The notes under the pieces were generated by a model, which did not search any database, was not told where the DNA came from, and worked only from the letters and a program-made list of their open reading frames with translations. From Terriglobia bacterium (GTDB lineage: Bacteria; Acidobacteriota; Terriglobia; Terriglobales; Acidobacteriaceae), in the NCBI GenBank assembly GCA_020073465.1, contig JAIQFC010000036.1, forward strand, positions 1-38,478: DNA of 38,478 bases, in the 5' to 3' direction. This document shows positions 8,401 to 15,444 of the stretch, one piece after another; position 1 is the stretch's first letter, and every line of letters begins with the position of its first letter. The position numbers and the translations under genes are program-made.

Positions 8401-9267
8401 AGTGTTACGAATCAATTGGCCAGGCTTGTTCGGAAGTCCCGCGGAGATCTCGGCCGCCTTATTGAACCAATCGTTTGCATGTCCAACGTTGTTGCGGTTG
8501 TATTCATACAGGCTGCCATGAAATTTATTGGTTCCGCTCTTGGTAACGAGAGTCACCTGAGCACCCGACGAGCGGCCGCTGTCGGCGTTGGAGTTTGTCG
8601 TCGTGACGCGAAATTCTTCCACGGAATCCAACGTTGACCTCAGCACGCCGGTGAAGGCGTAGCCCTGCCTTTGATCGTTGTCGTCGACCCCATCGAGCGT
8701 AACGTTGCTCTGATCAGAACGTGCCCCGGACACTGAGCCACTCCTGCTGTCCTGATCAGGATTGGTTGCTCGCGAGTTCAGATACACTACCCCAGGTTGC
8801 AGGCTGAGCAGATCTGTCACATTGCGCCCTTCCATGGGGAGTGCCTGAATGGTGGAATTGCTCACGGCATTGCCAATGGTAGCGTCAGTGGTGTTGATGG
8901 TTTGCGCGATGTCGCTAACTTCGATCGTCTCGTTTATGGCCTGGACTGACAGAGCAAAGTTGATTGTGGCAGGCTGGCTGACAAGAAGTTCAGCAGATTT
9001 TACCTGCTTTCCGAATCCAGCTTTGGTTGCGGTAATTGAGTACCTGCCCGGCGGTATCTGGGGAAACTCGTAGGCGCCGCTCTGGTCTGTGTTATGGGTG
9101 GCGTGGAAGCCAGTTGCCGTTTGCTCCAGAGTGACCTCCGCACCGGCCAGTAGCGCACCGGACGGATCGGTCACAGTGCCGCGCAGTGAAGTCATGCCCG
9201 TCTGCGACCACACAAGAATTGGAAAGCCGAACAACAACCAGAGTCCTAGCGATTTCCATCGAGTCAT
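5437..9267 (-). CDS. Oar-type TonB-dependent outer-membrane receptor 1
   Basis: The 1,276-residue protein begins with a Sec signal peptide (hydrophobic core about residues 8-20, ending VWSQ). A carboxypeptidase-regulatory-like beta domain follows at about 27-110 (LRGTVTDPSGALLAGAEVTL, then SGAYEFPQIPPGRYSITA). Next come a plug domain (about 130-250, with LPMEGRNVTDLLSLQPGVV and VTLVTKSGTNKFHGSLYEY) and a long beta-barrel ending in the aromatic strand QFSLRFTF. This architecture and size are typical of the Oar-like receptors greatly expanded in Acidobacteriota. They import large or scarce ligands across the outer membrane with TonB energy; the ligand is unknown. It is a single-gene unit facing the regulator. 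Its promoter at 9404-9433 has the shared TTGACA/TAGGCT design with an overlapping dyad, giving a leader of roughly 130 nt. Confidence 0.93.
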   Translation of the reverse strand: MTRWKSLGLWLLFGFPILVWSQTGMTSLRGTVTDPSGALLAGAEVTLEQTATGFHATHNTDQSGAYEFPQIPPGRYSITATKAGFGKQVKSAELLVSQPATINFALSVQAINETIEVSDIAQTINTTDATIGNAVSNSTIQALPMEGRNVTDLLSLQPGVVYLNSRATNPDQDSRSGSVSGARSDQSNVTLDGVDDNDQRQGYAFTGVLRSTLDSVEEFRVTTTNSNADSGRSSGAQVTLVTKSGTNKFHGSLYEYNRNNVGHANDWFNKAAEISAGLPNKPGQLIRNTFGGTFGGPIKKDRAFFFLNYEGQKTQENQQQNLTVPTPAFKAGNVQYTDGAGNIVNLSPADVVSMDPNCTTSCPWGRGEDPNAVAALNAYPDPNSPGGDGLNTGGFSWSAPDPARLNTYIAKVDYQLTPGQRLFARGNLQGDRSSLPPQLPGNPPSASLVSTSKGVAVGHTWTISSTLINNFRYGFIRQSLNNVGAGNNSFSDFVGISPLTAENTSTLLSVPVHNFVDDFTLVKGKHTLQFGANYRLIHNNASSNSVSFSSASTGNANISQAAIAGTGQSFDPGAFGFPAVSGDFSTSYDNAITAIAGLLSTINVHNNYRVASATSATLLPTGTSITRNFKANEFEWYVQDSWRVKPNLTVTVGLRHTILQTPYEVNGQQVAPTVDLHQWFNNRAIAAAQGQGNQPEFSFAPSGQGRGGKPYWPMNKLNFAPRVAIAYSPDSKTSIRAGFGMYYDHFGEGIVDGFSQFGSFGLTSTQAAPSNIFTPDDAPRYTGRNDIPALPGGAPPSTVTYPALPPTDPNTTGFTFNSNGIDGRIKTPYSIATDFSIQRQIGKGWTFEAAYVGRFGRHLLQQRDLAASTDLVDPSSGTDYYKAARLMSQFALSQGEDSAAIISPIPYFENLFPTAAAGGFSATQNIYTGSGGSDACPSGFRWANRPGREVGAPYRLGLLATQLANGGASPVCANLPPVPFWNPQFSSLFAWSSLGTSSYNAGQFILRHPMSHGLQVDFSYTYSKSIDLGSDTERVNSQGTTSTTSAIPLGTSTVLSYIANPWNPGLNRAPSDFDLRHVVTFNWVYELPFGRGKAFAGGAGNVLDALIGGWQVSGLNRWSSAFPFSVIDTRGFTQNFLFNSNMVQTAPISSGLHMIGGAPYAFSDPSAVVAGVQITPDVPATLTPMRFAYPGEAGSRNNFRGQGYFGIDMGLAKGWKIREDMSLKFAWEVFNVTNSVRFDSNTNTSLDNGSDDGSFGLYRRTLTVPRVQQFSLRFTF

Positions 9268-9640
9268 GAAACAGTCCCCTGTGCACGAGTGTTTGAAGAT
9301 TGCCTAAGGCCCGAAAATAACGCCACGCCCCACAAGTGGAATGAAAAATGAAGAGAAGAAAATCGCTACGACAATGCCCTGCAAACCTTACCACAGTTGT
9401 GCAAGCCTAGAGAAACTCTCTTGGGCCTGTCAAGAACAAATTGGCAAATGTACACTGCTCCCGCCCATCTCACCGTCCTCGGCGAGAAGAACCGAGAAAG
9501 GTGTCCGGAAGCTGTCCAGCACTGAGGAATCCTTTCCGCTTACGAAAATCCGGCCCGGACGCAGGGCGCACTGTGTCCTGAGGCAGCGAGCGCAGTCAAT
9601 TCGGTAAAAACCGGCAGAGAAACCAGGGGGCTGCGGGTCG
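9268..9640. other. Intergenic region upstream of TonB receptor 1
   Basis: No gene is supported in these 373 bases. They hold the promoter and dyad of TonB receptor 1 (9384-9433). No clear terminator for the amidohydrolase gene that ends near 9641 is visible; its transcript would run into this region towards the receptor. Confidence 0.6.
9384..9433 (-). promoter_or_regulatory. Promoter and operator dyad of TonB receptor 1
   Basis: Read leftwards, -35 TTGACA (9428-9433) and -10 TAGGCT (9404-9409) are separated by 18 bp. A dyad-like site at 9384-9408 (AACCTTAC, nine bases, GCAAGCCT) overlaps the -10 and the expected start. The same layout occurs at 23628-23676 and 23823-23872, and flanking bases are shared with the relic at 14771-14820. 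A dyad placed over the -10 and start site suggests repression; that is inference. Confidence 0.7.
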
Positions 9641-11365
9641 TCATCGAAGCTCCTGTGCTCGATAGGTGTCTCTGCCGCCCATGACCGTAAGCAACACTTT
9701 TGTGGTTAGAATTTCCGACTGCGGAGTCGTGAGGATGTCCTTGGACAAAACAACCAGATCCGCCAGCTTCCCCGGAGTTAAGGTTCCCCTCACATCCTCA
9801 TCGAAACTCGCGTAGGCTCCATCGCGTGTGTAGTGGCGCAGCGCGGCTTCCACTGAAATCCGTCCCGCCGGATACCAGCCCCCGGCAGGCGTGCCTTCCG
9901 GTGTCATTCTCGTCACCGCGCAATAGATCGCGGGCAACGGCTCAAACGCAAACACGCCCCAATCGCTGCCAAAGGCTTGCACCGCCCCGGCATCATCAAA
10001 AATCTTGAATGAGTCGGCGTGCGAGGCTCGTTCCGGACCCAGCAGCACCGCGAAATTCTGGAGGACCGTTGCGTCGGGATTGGCGAACATGGCTTGGGTC
10101 GAAGCGATCACGCCCAGTTGCTTGAAACGCGGCAGGTCAGAAAGCAACGGCACTTCCGCGTGCTCCACCCGGTGTCTCCGGCCCGTCGTTCCGTTCGTCT
10201 TCGCCGCATATTCGAAGGCATTCAAAGCCATGTTGATCGCCTTGTCGCCAATCGCATGCAAGAGAACCTGAAATCCCTCCTTGTCGTAAAGAGCCACCGT
10301 CTTGTTCAGATCATCCTGTTCCCAGAACGGAATTCCCGTTCCTCCTCCCGCATAGGGCTCGAACATGGCGGCGGTGCGCGCATCGACGGTTCCGTCCAGA
10401 AATCCTTTGATCGAGCCAAACTTCAAGAGAGGTCCACGAAACGTGTCCCGCAATTCCCGGTATCTCGCCAGGTCGGCCTCGGTGAGCGGAATCTCCAGTT
10501 TGTGGTTCTTCGGAGCGCCTCCGTCTCTTGGCAGAATGAGCGGCGCGAAACGAAAACGAAGCTTCAACGCTCCGGCACGGGCAGCACGCTCGAAAATCGG
10601 AAAGGTGTCCAGGCTTGTAGCCGCGTCCTGCACCGATGTAAGACCTGCCGCTGCCGCTTCATCCATGTGCTGAAGCAGGGACTGATAGCGATCCTCGGCG
10701 TCCTCGGGAGGAATATGGCTGTAGATGAGGTCCTGCGCCGCTTCCTTGAATTCCCCGGTTGGCTGTCCCTGCGGACCCTTCATAATGTGGCCGTTCGGCG
10801 GGTCGGGTGTGGCTCTCGTCACTCCAGAAATTTCCACGGCCTTGGAATTTGCAAGTCCCATGTGCCCGTCGCGTTCGCTCACATACACGGGTCGGTCAGA
10901 GATCACCTCGTCGATGTATTTCTTGTCGACGGTTTGATTGGGAAAGGCTGAATAGCCCCATCCGTGCCCGGTTATCCACGGCAGTGAGGGATGAGCCTTG
11001 GCGAAACGCAAGAGACGCTGCTGAAAATCCTTTAGGCTCTCGACCCCGTGGAGGTCAACCTCGTTCACAGAGCGCCCCGGCACGTGGAGGTGGGAATCTT
11101 GAAAGCCAGGGACCATCAGGCGGCCACGCAAATCGATCACCAGCGTGTCGGGACCAGCTAGTGCTTTCACTTCATTGTTTGATCCTACCGAGAGGATCTT
11201 GTCGCCGCTGATGGCTAGGGCTTGCGCCAGAGGCCGGGCGTCATCCTCCGTCCATATTTTTCCATTTAAAAAGATGCGATCGGCATGCTGCACAGTAGTC
11301 TGCGCGGAAGCGCAAACGATCGTGAAAACCAAACTGACGAAGAAAGAGAAAAATCCGATTCGCAT
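9641..11365 (-). CDS. Exported amidohydrolase family protein (YtcJ-like)
   Basis: This 574-residue protein starts at the ATG at 11365. A strong ribosome-binding site (GGGAGGGAC) touches this start, and it gives a clean Sec signal peptide (MRIGFFSFFVSLVFTIVCASAQ). The open frame 26 codons longer is rejected. Amidohydrolase_3 motifs are present: HxH in GFQDSHLHVPG, the strand GSIKGFLDGTVDARTA, HAIGDKAINMAL, RVEHAEV and the late aspartate in FGSDWGVFAF. The DGTVDARTA segment is closer to classic YtcJ than in the other two paralogues. It lies 79 bases downstream of the exported ureohydrolase on the same strand, so the two are probably co-transcribed and may act on related nitrogenous substrates in the periplasm. 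The substrate is unknown. Confidence 0.88.
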   Translation of the reverse strand: MRIGFFSFFVSLVFTIVCASAQTTVQHADRIFLNGKIWTEDDARPLAQALAISGDKILSVGSNNEVKALAGPDTLVIDLRGRLMVPGFQDSHLHVPGRSVNEVDLHGVESLKDFQQRLLRFAKAHPSLPWITGHGWGYSAFPNQTVDKKYIDEVISDRPVYVSERDGHMGLANSKAVEISGVTRATPDPPNGHIMKGPQGQPTGEFKEAAQDLIYSHIPPEDAEDRYQSLLQHMDEAAAAGLTSVQDAATSLDTFPIFERAARAGALKLRFRFAPLILPRDGGAPKNHKLEIPLTEADLARYRELRDTFRGPLLKFGSIKGFLDGTVDARTAAMFEPYAGGGTGIPFWEQDDLNKTVALYDKEGFQVLLHAIGDKAINMALNAFEYAAKTNGTTGRRHRVEHAEVPLLSDLPRFKQLGVIASTQAMFANPDATVLQNFAVLLGPERASHADSFKIFDDAGAVQAFGSDWGVFAFEPLPAIYCAVTRMTPEGTPAGGWYPAGRISVEAALRHYTRDGAYASFDEDVRGTLTPGKLADLVVLSKDILTTPQSEILTTKVLLTVMGGRDTYRAQELR

Positions 11366-11444
11366 GTCCCTCCCAGAAATTGTTCCGCTGCCGTATCTGG
11401 AACCTGTCCGTCCGCGCAGGCAATGTTTCGCCAAGTCTTCCACC

Positions 11445-12476
11445 TTAATTGAAGGCGGCGCCGAGCGTGTCGATCAGCAGCCTGATCGCGGTCTGCTCGG
11501 TGCGCGTGGTTGTGTCTCGCATCGGGTTTACCTCCACGATATCCATCCCCAGCAACCGCCCTTTGGCACTCACTCCCTTCAGCAGTCCATCGATTTCGGA
11601 GAAGTTGAGACCATCCGGCTCTAGGGTCCCAGTACCGGGTGCAAGGGTTGGGTCCATGACGTCGACATCGAGCGTGATGTAAATATTTCCGGACCCCGGA
11701 ATCTGAGACAACGTCCACTCCACTCCCTTCCGGTGGATCTGCTCCGCAGTGATGATCGTGGTGTGGTCCTTGCGAGCGTTGCCCATCGCCTCCTCGTCAT
11801 TGGCTAAGCCGCGTTGCCCCACCTGAATGACCGTCTTGACATTCGCCAACTGGACCGCGCGGTTTACCCAGGTTGCGTGATCCAGGTTCCCCGGCGCTCC
11901 GCTCCAGGTATCGAGGTGCGCATCGAAGTGGATCACGGTGACGGGGACGTCGAAAGCCCGCAGTATGGGAAATGTGATGCTGTGGTCCCCGCCCAGGACG
12001 ATGGGGAAGGCTCCTTTGGAACGGATCTTCCGTACCATTTCCGTGATCTTGTCGTCGGTCTGCGCTGGCACTGTCGGCATGATAGGCACATCGCCGACGT
12101 CGACCCAGTGTTTGCCTTTGAGAACCGTATGATCGCCGTCGATATAATAGAACCCCTCTGTCAGATCGTGGTTGTATTCTTGAGAACTCTCGCGCATACC
12201 GCGCGGACCATAACGCTCCCCCGGCCAGCCCCAGGTTCCTTCATCAAAGGGCACACCGAGAACAGCAAAGTCCGCATGTAGATCATCTAGGTTCGTCACG
12301 TAAGGCGTGCCCAGAAACGTGCGGACCCCCACGAATGTCGGTACCGCCTGGGAGAGCATTGCAGGAGCCCCGAGGAAGACAGCCAGCAGCAATGCCAGTC
12401 CAGACCTTGTCATTTGATTTCGTACCCGAGTCAAACACCACCCACTGCCTCGGACATTCCTCTCAAGACCGCGCAT
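11445..12476 (-). CDS. Exported ureohydrolase (agmatinase/arginase family)
   Basis: Ureohydrolases release urea from guanidino compounds such as agmatine or arginine using a Mn2+ pair. All metal-binding motifs are visible: GGDHSIT, HFDAHLDTW and ITLDVDVMDPTLAPGTG, plus the late VEVNPMRD typical of agmatinase-like members. Unusually, the N-terminus carries a signal peptide (TRSGLALLLAVFLGAPAMLSQA), implying periplasmic action; most family members are cytosolic. Two starts are possible. The ATG at 12476 has the better ribosome-binding site (GGAGG) but a long n-region. The ATG at 12413 gives a standard-length signal but no clear site. It diverges from the histidine kinase gene, and three 20-bp-phased repeats lie between them. 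Agmatinase activity would make putrescine, which fits the nearby polyamine-oxidase-like genes; the true substrate is not established. Confidence 0.87.
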   Translation of the reverse strand: MRGLERNVRGSGWCLTRVRNQMTRSGLALLLAVFLGAPAMLSQAVPTFVGVRTFLGTPYVTNLDDLHADFAVLGVPFDEGTWGWPGERYGPRGMRESSQEYNHDLTEGFYYIDGDHTVLKGKHWVDVGDVPIMPTVPAQTDDKITEMVRKIRSKGAFPIVLGGDHSITFPILRAFDVPVTVIHFDAHLDTWSGAPGNLDHATWVNRAVQLANVKTVIQVGQRGLANDEEAMGNARKDHTTIITAEQIHRKGVEWTLSQIPGSGNIYITLDVDVMDPTLAPGTGTLEPDGLNFSEIDGLLKGVSAKGRLLGMDIVEVNPMRDTTTRTEQTAIRLLIDTLGAAFN

Positions 12477-12593
12477 CCGACCTCCATTTGATCGACTGGA
12501 CCTGCGCGAAGAAACTCTACGTGAATTGCGTAAGCTAGCTTTCGGCGGGAACGCTACATGCTCTGACCAAACACGGTCAACCAAAATGGGACA

Positions 12594-12642
12594 AACGGAG
12601 CAATAAAATGATGAACGGAGCAAGGCTGATTCAGACGGAGCC
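12594..12642. promoter_or_regulatory. Three ACGGAGC direct repeats at exact 20-bp spacing
   Basis: Copies AACGGAGCA (12594), AACGGAGCA (12614) and GACGGAGCC (12634) lie exactly 20 bp apart, about two helical turns, in the divergent ureohydrolase/kinase intergenic region. Phased direct repeats are the usual site type for LytTR response regulators, and one is encoded next door. The base sequence does not match the published LytTR consensus well, so assignment is tentative. Confidence 0.5.
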
Positions 12643-12749
12643 ACAGGGCACGAACCCTCGACCGGTTCTGCCAAGCTTGCATCACGCAGCTGATGAGGGT
12701 GCGCAAAGCCCTTGCTAGCTAGCGTTGCAGGGCGATACACTCGCGAGCC

Positions 12750-13913
12750 ATGGGTGGAAGAAGACATTTTGTGGATGAGGGCCACAAACTTCCCCGTGTG
12801 CCCGATCTTTGGAAGGCTGTGCTCGCACTAGCGTTTTGCACCGGATCGATTGATCTACTCCATATCTATTTTTCCTACCGCCTGGGTTTCGAGGAGTTAA
12901 ATTGGGCGCAAAATGCCCGCGTTTTCATCGTGTGGTGGTCAACATATACGATCGTTTTGGTCACAGCCCTCTTCCTCGCTCGGCGTTTCCCGCTCGTTCC
13001 GGAATTTCGCACATGGAGATTTGCTCTGCATTTCCTGGCGGCTGCGGGACTCGCTTACATCCACACCGGCAGCAATGCGTTGCTCTACCCTCCAACCTTT
13101 TATCCTGGAATGGATAGGCTTCATCTTTCTATCCACCTGGCGCGCATGAATTTCCCGATCGACTTCGTTTCCTATTGGACCATCGTGGGAGTTACGTATG
13201 CCTTTCATTTTTACGCGTCAGCCCAAGAAAGACGATTGGCGGAAGCACACCTCAGGACAAAAACAGAGCAACTCCAAAGAAATCTCGTGGAAAGCCGGTT
13301 GAACGCCCTCCGTTCGCAACTGAACCCACATTTCTTGTTCAACACGTTGAACGTAGTTTCGACACTGGTGCTTAAAGGCGATGCGATTCTTGCTAATCGC
13401 ATCATTTCTCGCCTGAGTACACTCCTCCGTCTTTGTCTCAACGACAAACGTCCGCAACTCGTCCCTCTCGCCAGCGAACTTGATCTTCTCAACAACTATC
13501 TTGAAATCCAGCAACTCATGCTAGGTGATCGGCTCGTGTTTCAGCAAAATATAGCGCCCGCTACCTACGACGCCTACGTTCCTTCCATGCTTCTTCAGCC
13601 GATTGTCGAGAATTCGGTCGTGCATGGAATCGCGAATCAAACCGACGGGGGACGAATCGCTATCGAAACGGCTCGCGATGACCAGTTTCTCCGAATAACG
13701 GTCGCCGACACAGGCCCTGGATTTAGCTACGGCCCGGCAGAACGTCCGGGCATAGGTCTCTCTAACACCTCCGCCCGGTTGAAACAACTTTACGGCAATT
13801 CTTACAAACTGACCCTGGGCCAAGCTCCCGAAGGTGGAGCCCTGATCACCATTCGAATCCCATTCCATACAGCCGACAATCGCGAAGAAGGGCTAAGAGG
13901 TTCTGAGATATGA
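12750..13913 (+). CDS. LytS/YehU-type sensor histidine kinase
   Basis: This 387-residue membrane sensor belongs to the His_kinase (LytS/YpdA/YehU) class. About four hydrophobic segments occupy residues 20-160. A helical linker (about 155-185) leads to the phosphoacceptor motif QLNPHFLFNTLN with His194. The ATPase domain follows, with an N-box near VENSVVHG and the G1 motif DTGPGFSYG at about residue 320, then GIGLSNTSARL. There is no separate ligand-binding domain, so the signal is probably sensed in or near the membrane. The ATG at 12750 is the first plausible start. The stop overlaps the response regulator's start (ATGA), showing translational coupling. It diverges from the exported ureohydrolase gene; the phased repeats between them may mediate autoregulation. 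Confidence 0.9.
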   Translation: MGGRRHFVDEGHKLPRVPDLWKAVLALAFCTGSIDLLHIYFSYRLGFEELNWAQNARVFIVWWSTYTIVLVTALFLARRFPLVPEFRTWRFALHFLAAAGLAYIHTGSNALLYPPTFYPGMDRLHLSIHLARMNFPIDFVSYWTIVGVTYAFHFYASAQERRLAEAHLRTKTEQLQRNLVESRLNALRSQLNPHFLFNTLNVVSTLVLKGDAILANRIISRLSTLLRLCLNDKRPQLVPLASELDLLNNYLEIQQLMLGDRLVFQQNIAPATYDAYVPSMLLQPIVENSVVHGIANQTDGGRIAIETARDDQFLRITVADTGPGFSYGPAERPGIGLSNTSARLKQLYGNSYKLTLGQAPEGGALITIRIPFHTADNREEGLRGSEI

Positions 13914-14758
13914 TTCGCGCATTGATTGTCGATGACGTGGAGTTGGCGAGAGAGAACATACGTATTCGGCTGCAAGAACATGAAGACATCACGGTGGTTG
14001 GAGAGGCCGCTTCCGGGCGCGATGCTCTTGCTGCGATCTCCAAGTTCACTCCGGACTTGATCTTTCTCGATATTCGAGTGCCGGGTCTCAACGGATTCAA
14101 AATTCTAGAGAACATCCGCCAGTCTCCACGTCCGGCAGTCATCTTTGTTACGGCACACGATGAATACGCGGTGAAGGCGTTTGTCGCAAAAGCGGAGCAC
14201 TATCTTTTGAAGCCTATTGATGATGATCAGTTCGCAGATGCTTTGAAGCGTGCTCGTCAGTCGCTCTCGCTGCGTGCGCATATTCGGCAGAACGTTCCTC
14301 ATGTCAGCGATCAGGAGGTACCCCACGCAACACTACCCGCTCAAGACTATCTAGACAGGATTGCTGTGAAGGACGGGGAAAACTATCGGATGCTAAAAGC
14401 CGGTTCTATCGACTGGGTTGAGGCCGACGGGAACTACGTTCGTGTACATTCCAAAGAACAATCGTACACAGTTCGCATGGTGCTAAAAGATATCGAGGAA
14501 AAACTCAGCCCGAGGCAGTTCGCCCGCATCAGCAAATCGACCCTCATCAACCTAGATTCGGTAGTCGAAATCAAGAAGCTCTGGCATGGGGACTTCGAAA
14601 TCCTTCTCACAGACCGGGCTCACGTCCGTTTGAGTCGCCGCTTTCGTTCGCGCGTCCTCCCGGCACAAGGGTTGTCAGCAAGGACGTACCCAGTCGAAGA
14701 ATTCCATAATTGTGTTTTGCCAACAGTAGCAAGGGAACAGAGTCGCAACAGGAGATAA
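13910..14758 (+). CDS. LytTR-family response regulator
   Basis: This 282-residue response regulator is the partner of the preceding kinase, with which it overlaps by 4 bp. The receiver domain (about 1-120) has the acidic pair D8-D9, phosphoacceptor D54 in DLIFLDIRVPG, T81 and K102. The LytTR DNA-binding domain (about 152-250) shows IDWVEADGNYVRVH and FARISKSTLINLDSV, the typical beta-rich fold that binds direct repeats. The tail of about 30 residues is unstructured-looking. Targets are unknown. Candidates are the phased repeats at 12594-12642 and, less likely given their symmetry, the AACCTTNC dyads. The stop is followed within about a dozen bases by an orphan copy of the shared promoter. Confidence 0.92.
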   Translation: MIRALIVDDVELARENIRIRLQEHEDITVVGEAASGRDALAAISKFTPDLIFLDIRVPGLNGFKILENIRQSPRPAVIFVTAHDEYAVKAFVAKAEHYLLKPIDDDQFADALKRARQSLSLRAHIRQNVPHVSDQEVPHATLPAQDYLDRIAVKDGENYRMLKAGSIDWVEADGNYVRVHSKEQSYTVRMVLKDIEEKLSPRQFARISKSTLINLDSVVEIKKLWHGDFEILLTDRAHVRLSRRFRSRVLPAQGLSARTYPVEEFHNCVLPTVAREQSRNRR

Positions 14759-14770
14759 CAATTCCTTGCA

Positions 14771-14820
14771 AACCTTACTATAGTTGTGCAAGCCTAGAGA
14801 AACTCGTTTGAGATTGTTGA
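14771..14820 (-). promoter_or_regulatory. Orphan, leftward-facing copy of the shared promoter/dyad
   Basis: The dyad-like site at 14771-14795 (AACCTTAC, nine bases, GCAAGCCT), -10 TAGGCT (14791-14796) and a degraded -35 TCAACA (14815-14820, 18-bp spacer) copy the TonB receptor 1 promoter, including flanking sequence. In this orientation it points into the 3' end of the response regulator gene, and no leftward gene follows. It may be a relic, an antisense promoter, or an operator reused by the rightward cytochrome c gene that starts 112 bases downstream. Confidence 0.55.
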
Positions 14821-14907
14821 GCAAATATTGGCTAGCAGTATCTCCGGGAAACGCTGAATTCTCGGCAAGTATCAACAAACGCTTTATGGCCACAAGAAGG
14901 AGGGGCT

Positions 14908-15345
14908 ATGCGGGTTCAAACGATGATTGCTCCGATCGTAATGGCGTTGGCTATCTCAATGGCTGTCAGTGGACAAGAGAACTCCGAGAAGACGGTCAAG
15001 CATGTCCCAGTGAAGCCGACTTCACCTGCTTCAGGGAAAGAGATGTTCGCGAACTACTGCGCTTCATGTCACGGCGCTGAAGGCAAAGGTAATGGCCCCG
15101 CCACCGCGGCGCTAAAAACACCCCCGGCGAATCTGACCGTTCTCAGCCAAAAGAATGGAGGCAATTATCCGGCAATGAGGGTTGCCTCCATCTTGCGAGG
15201 TGATGGCGATTTGTCTGCCCATGGCTCCAAGGAGATGCCGGTGTGGGGCCCTCTATTTCGATCGGTCAGCGCTGGACATGAAGGACAAGTTCAACAGCGT
15301 ATCAACAACCTGACGAACTACGTCGAAACCCTACAAGTAAAGTGA
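14908..15345 (+). CDS. Exported c-type cytochrome (single heme)
   Basis: This 145-residue protein has an N-terminal Sec signal (about 1-22, ending AVSGQ) and one heme-attachment motif, CASCH (C51-C54-H55), in the class I context ANYCASCHGAEGKGNGP. The likely distal ligand is M110 in KEMPVWGP. A strong ribosome-binding site (AAGGAGGGG) precedes the ATG at 14908. Small periplasmic cytochromes of this class shuttle electrons from dehydrogenases to terminal oxidases. Here it lies between the two-component genes and a block of Tat-exported flavoproteins, so it is a plausible electron acceptor for them; this is inferred from position. It converges on the flavoprotein operon, separated by a strong hairpin. 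Confidence 0.92.
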   Translation: MRVQTMIAPIVMALAISMAVSGQENSEKTVKHVPVKPTSPASGKEMFANYCASCHGAEGKGNGPATAALKTPPANLTVLSQKNGGNYPAMRVASILRGDGDLSAHGSKEMPVWGPLFRSVSAGHEGQVQQRINNLTNYVETLQVK

Positions 15346-15370
15346 TCTGCCCGATGTGAATGTTTACAGT

Positions 15371-15416
15371 GAGAGAACCCTGCACCTCGTCGTCCGCAAG
15401 ACGTGTAGGGTCTCTC
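15371..15416. terminator. Bidirectional terminator-like hairpin
   Basis: GAGAGAACCCTGCAC (15371-15385) pairs with GTGTAGGGTCTCTC (15403-15416) with one bulge and one G-T type mismatch. It sits exactly between the convergent cytochrome c and flavoprotein 1 genes. No T-run follows on either strand, so it may act with Rho or simply block read-through. Confidence 0.7.
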
Positions 15417-15444
15417 GGCACCGGTCGAAAACTCAGAGCCAATA

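Noticed and set aside
9384..9408. Assignment of the AACCTTNC dyad to the LytTR regulator
   Set aside because: ACAGTTGTG within this copy resembles a LytTR half-site, but the element is lost in the 23628 and 23848 copies while the dyad arms are kept there, so the dyad is the likelier conserved feature.
10019..10951. 310-codon rightward frame opposite the amidohydrolase gene
   Set aside because: Antisense shadow; arginine-rich translation without domains, and the opposite strand carries a full set of amidohydrolase motifs.
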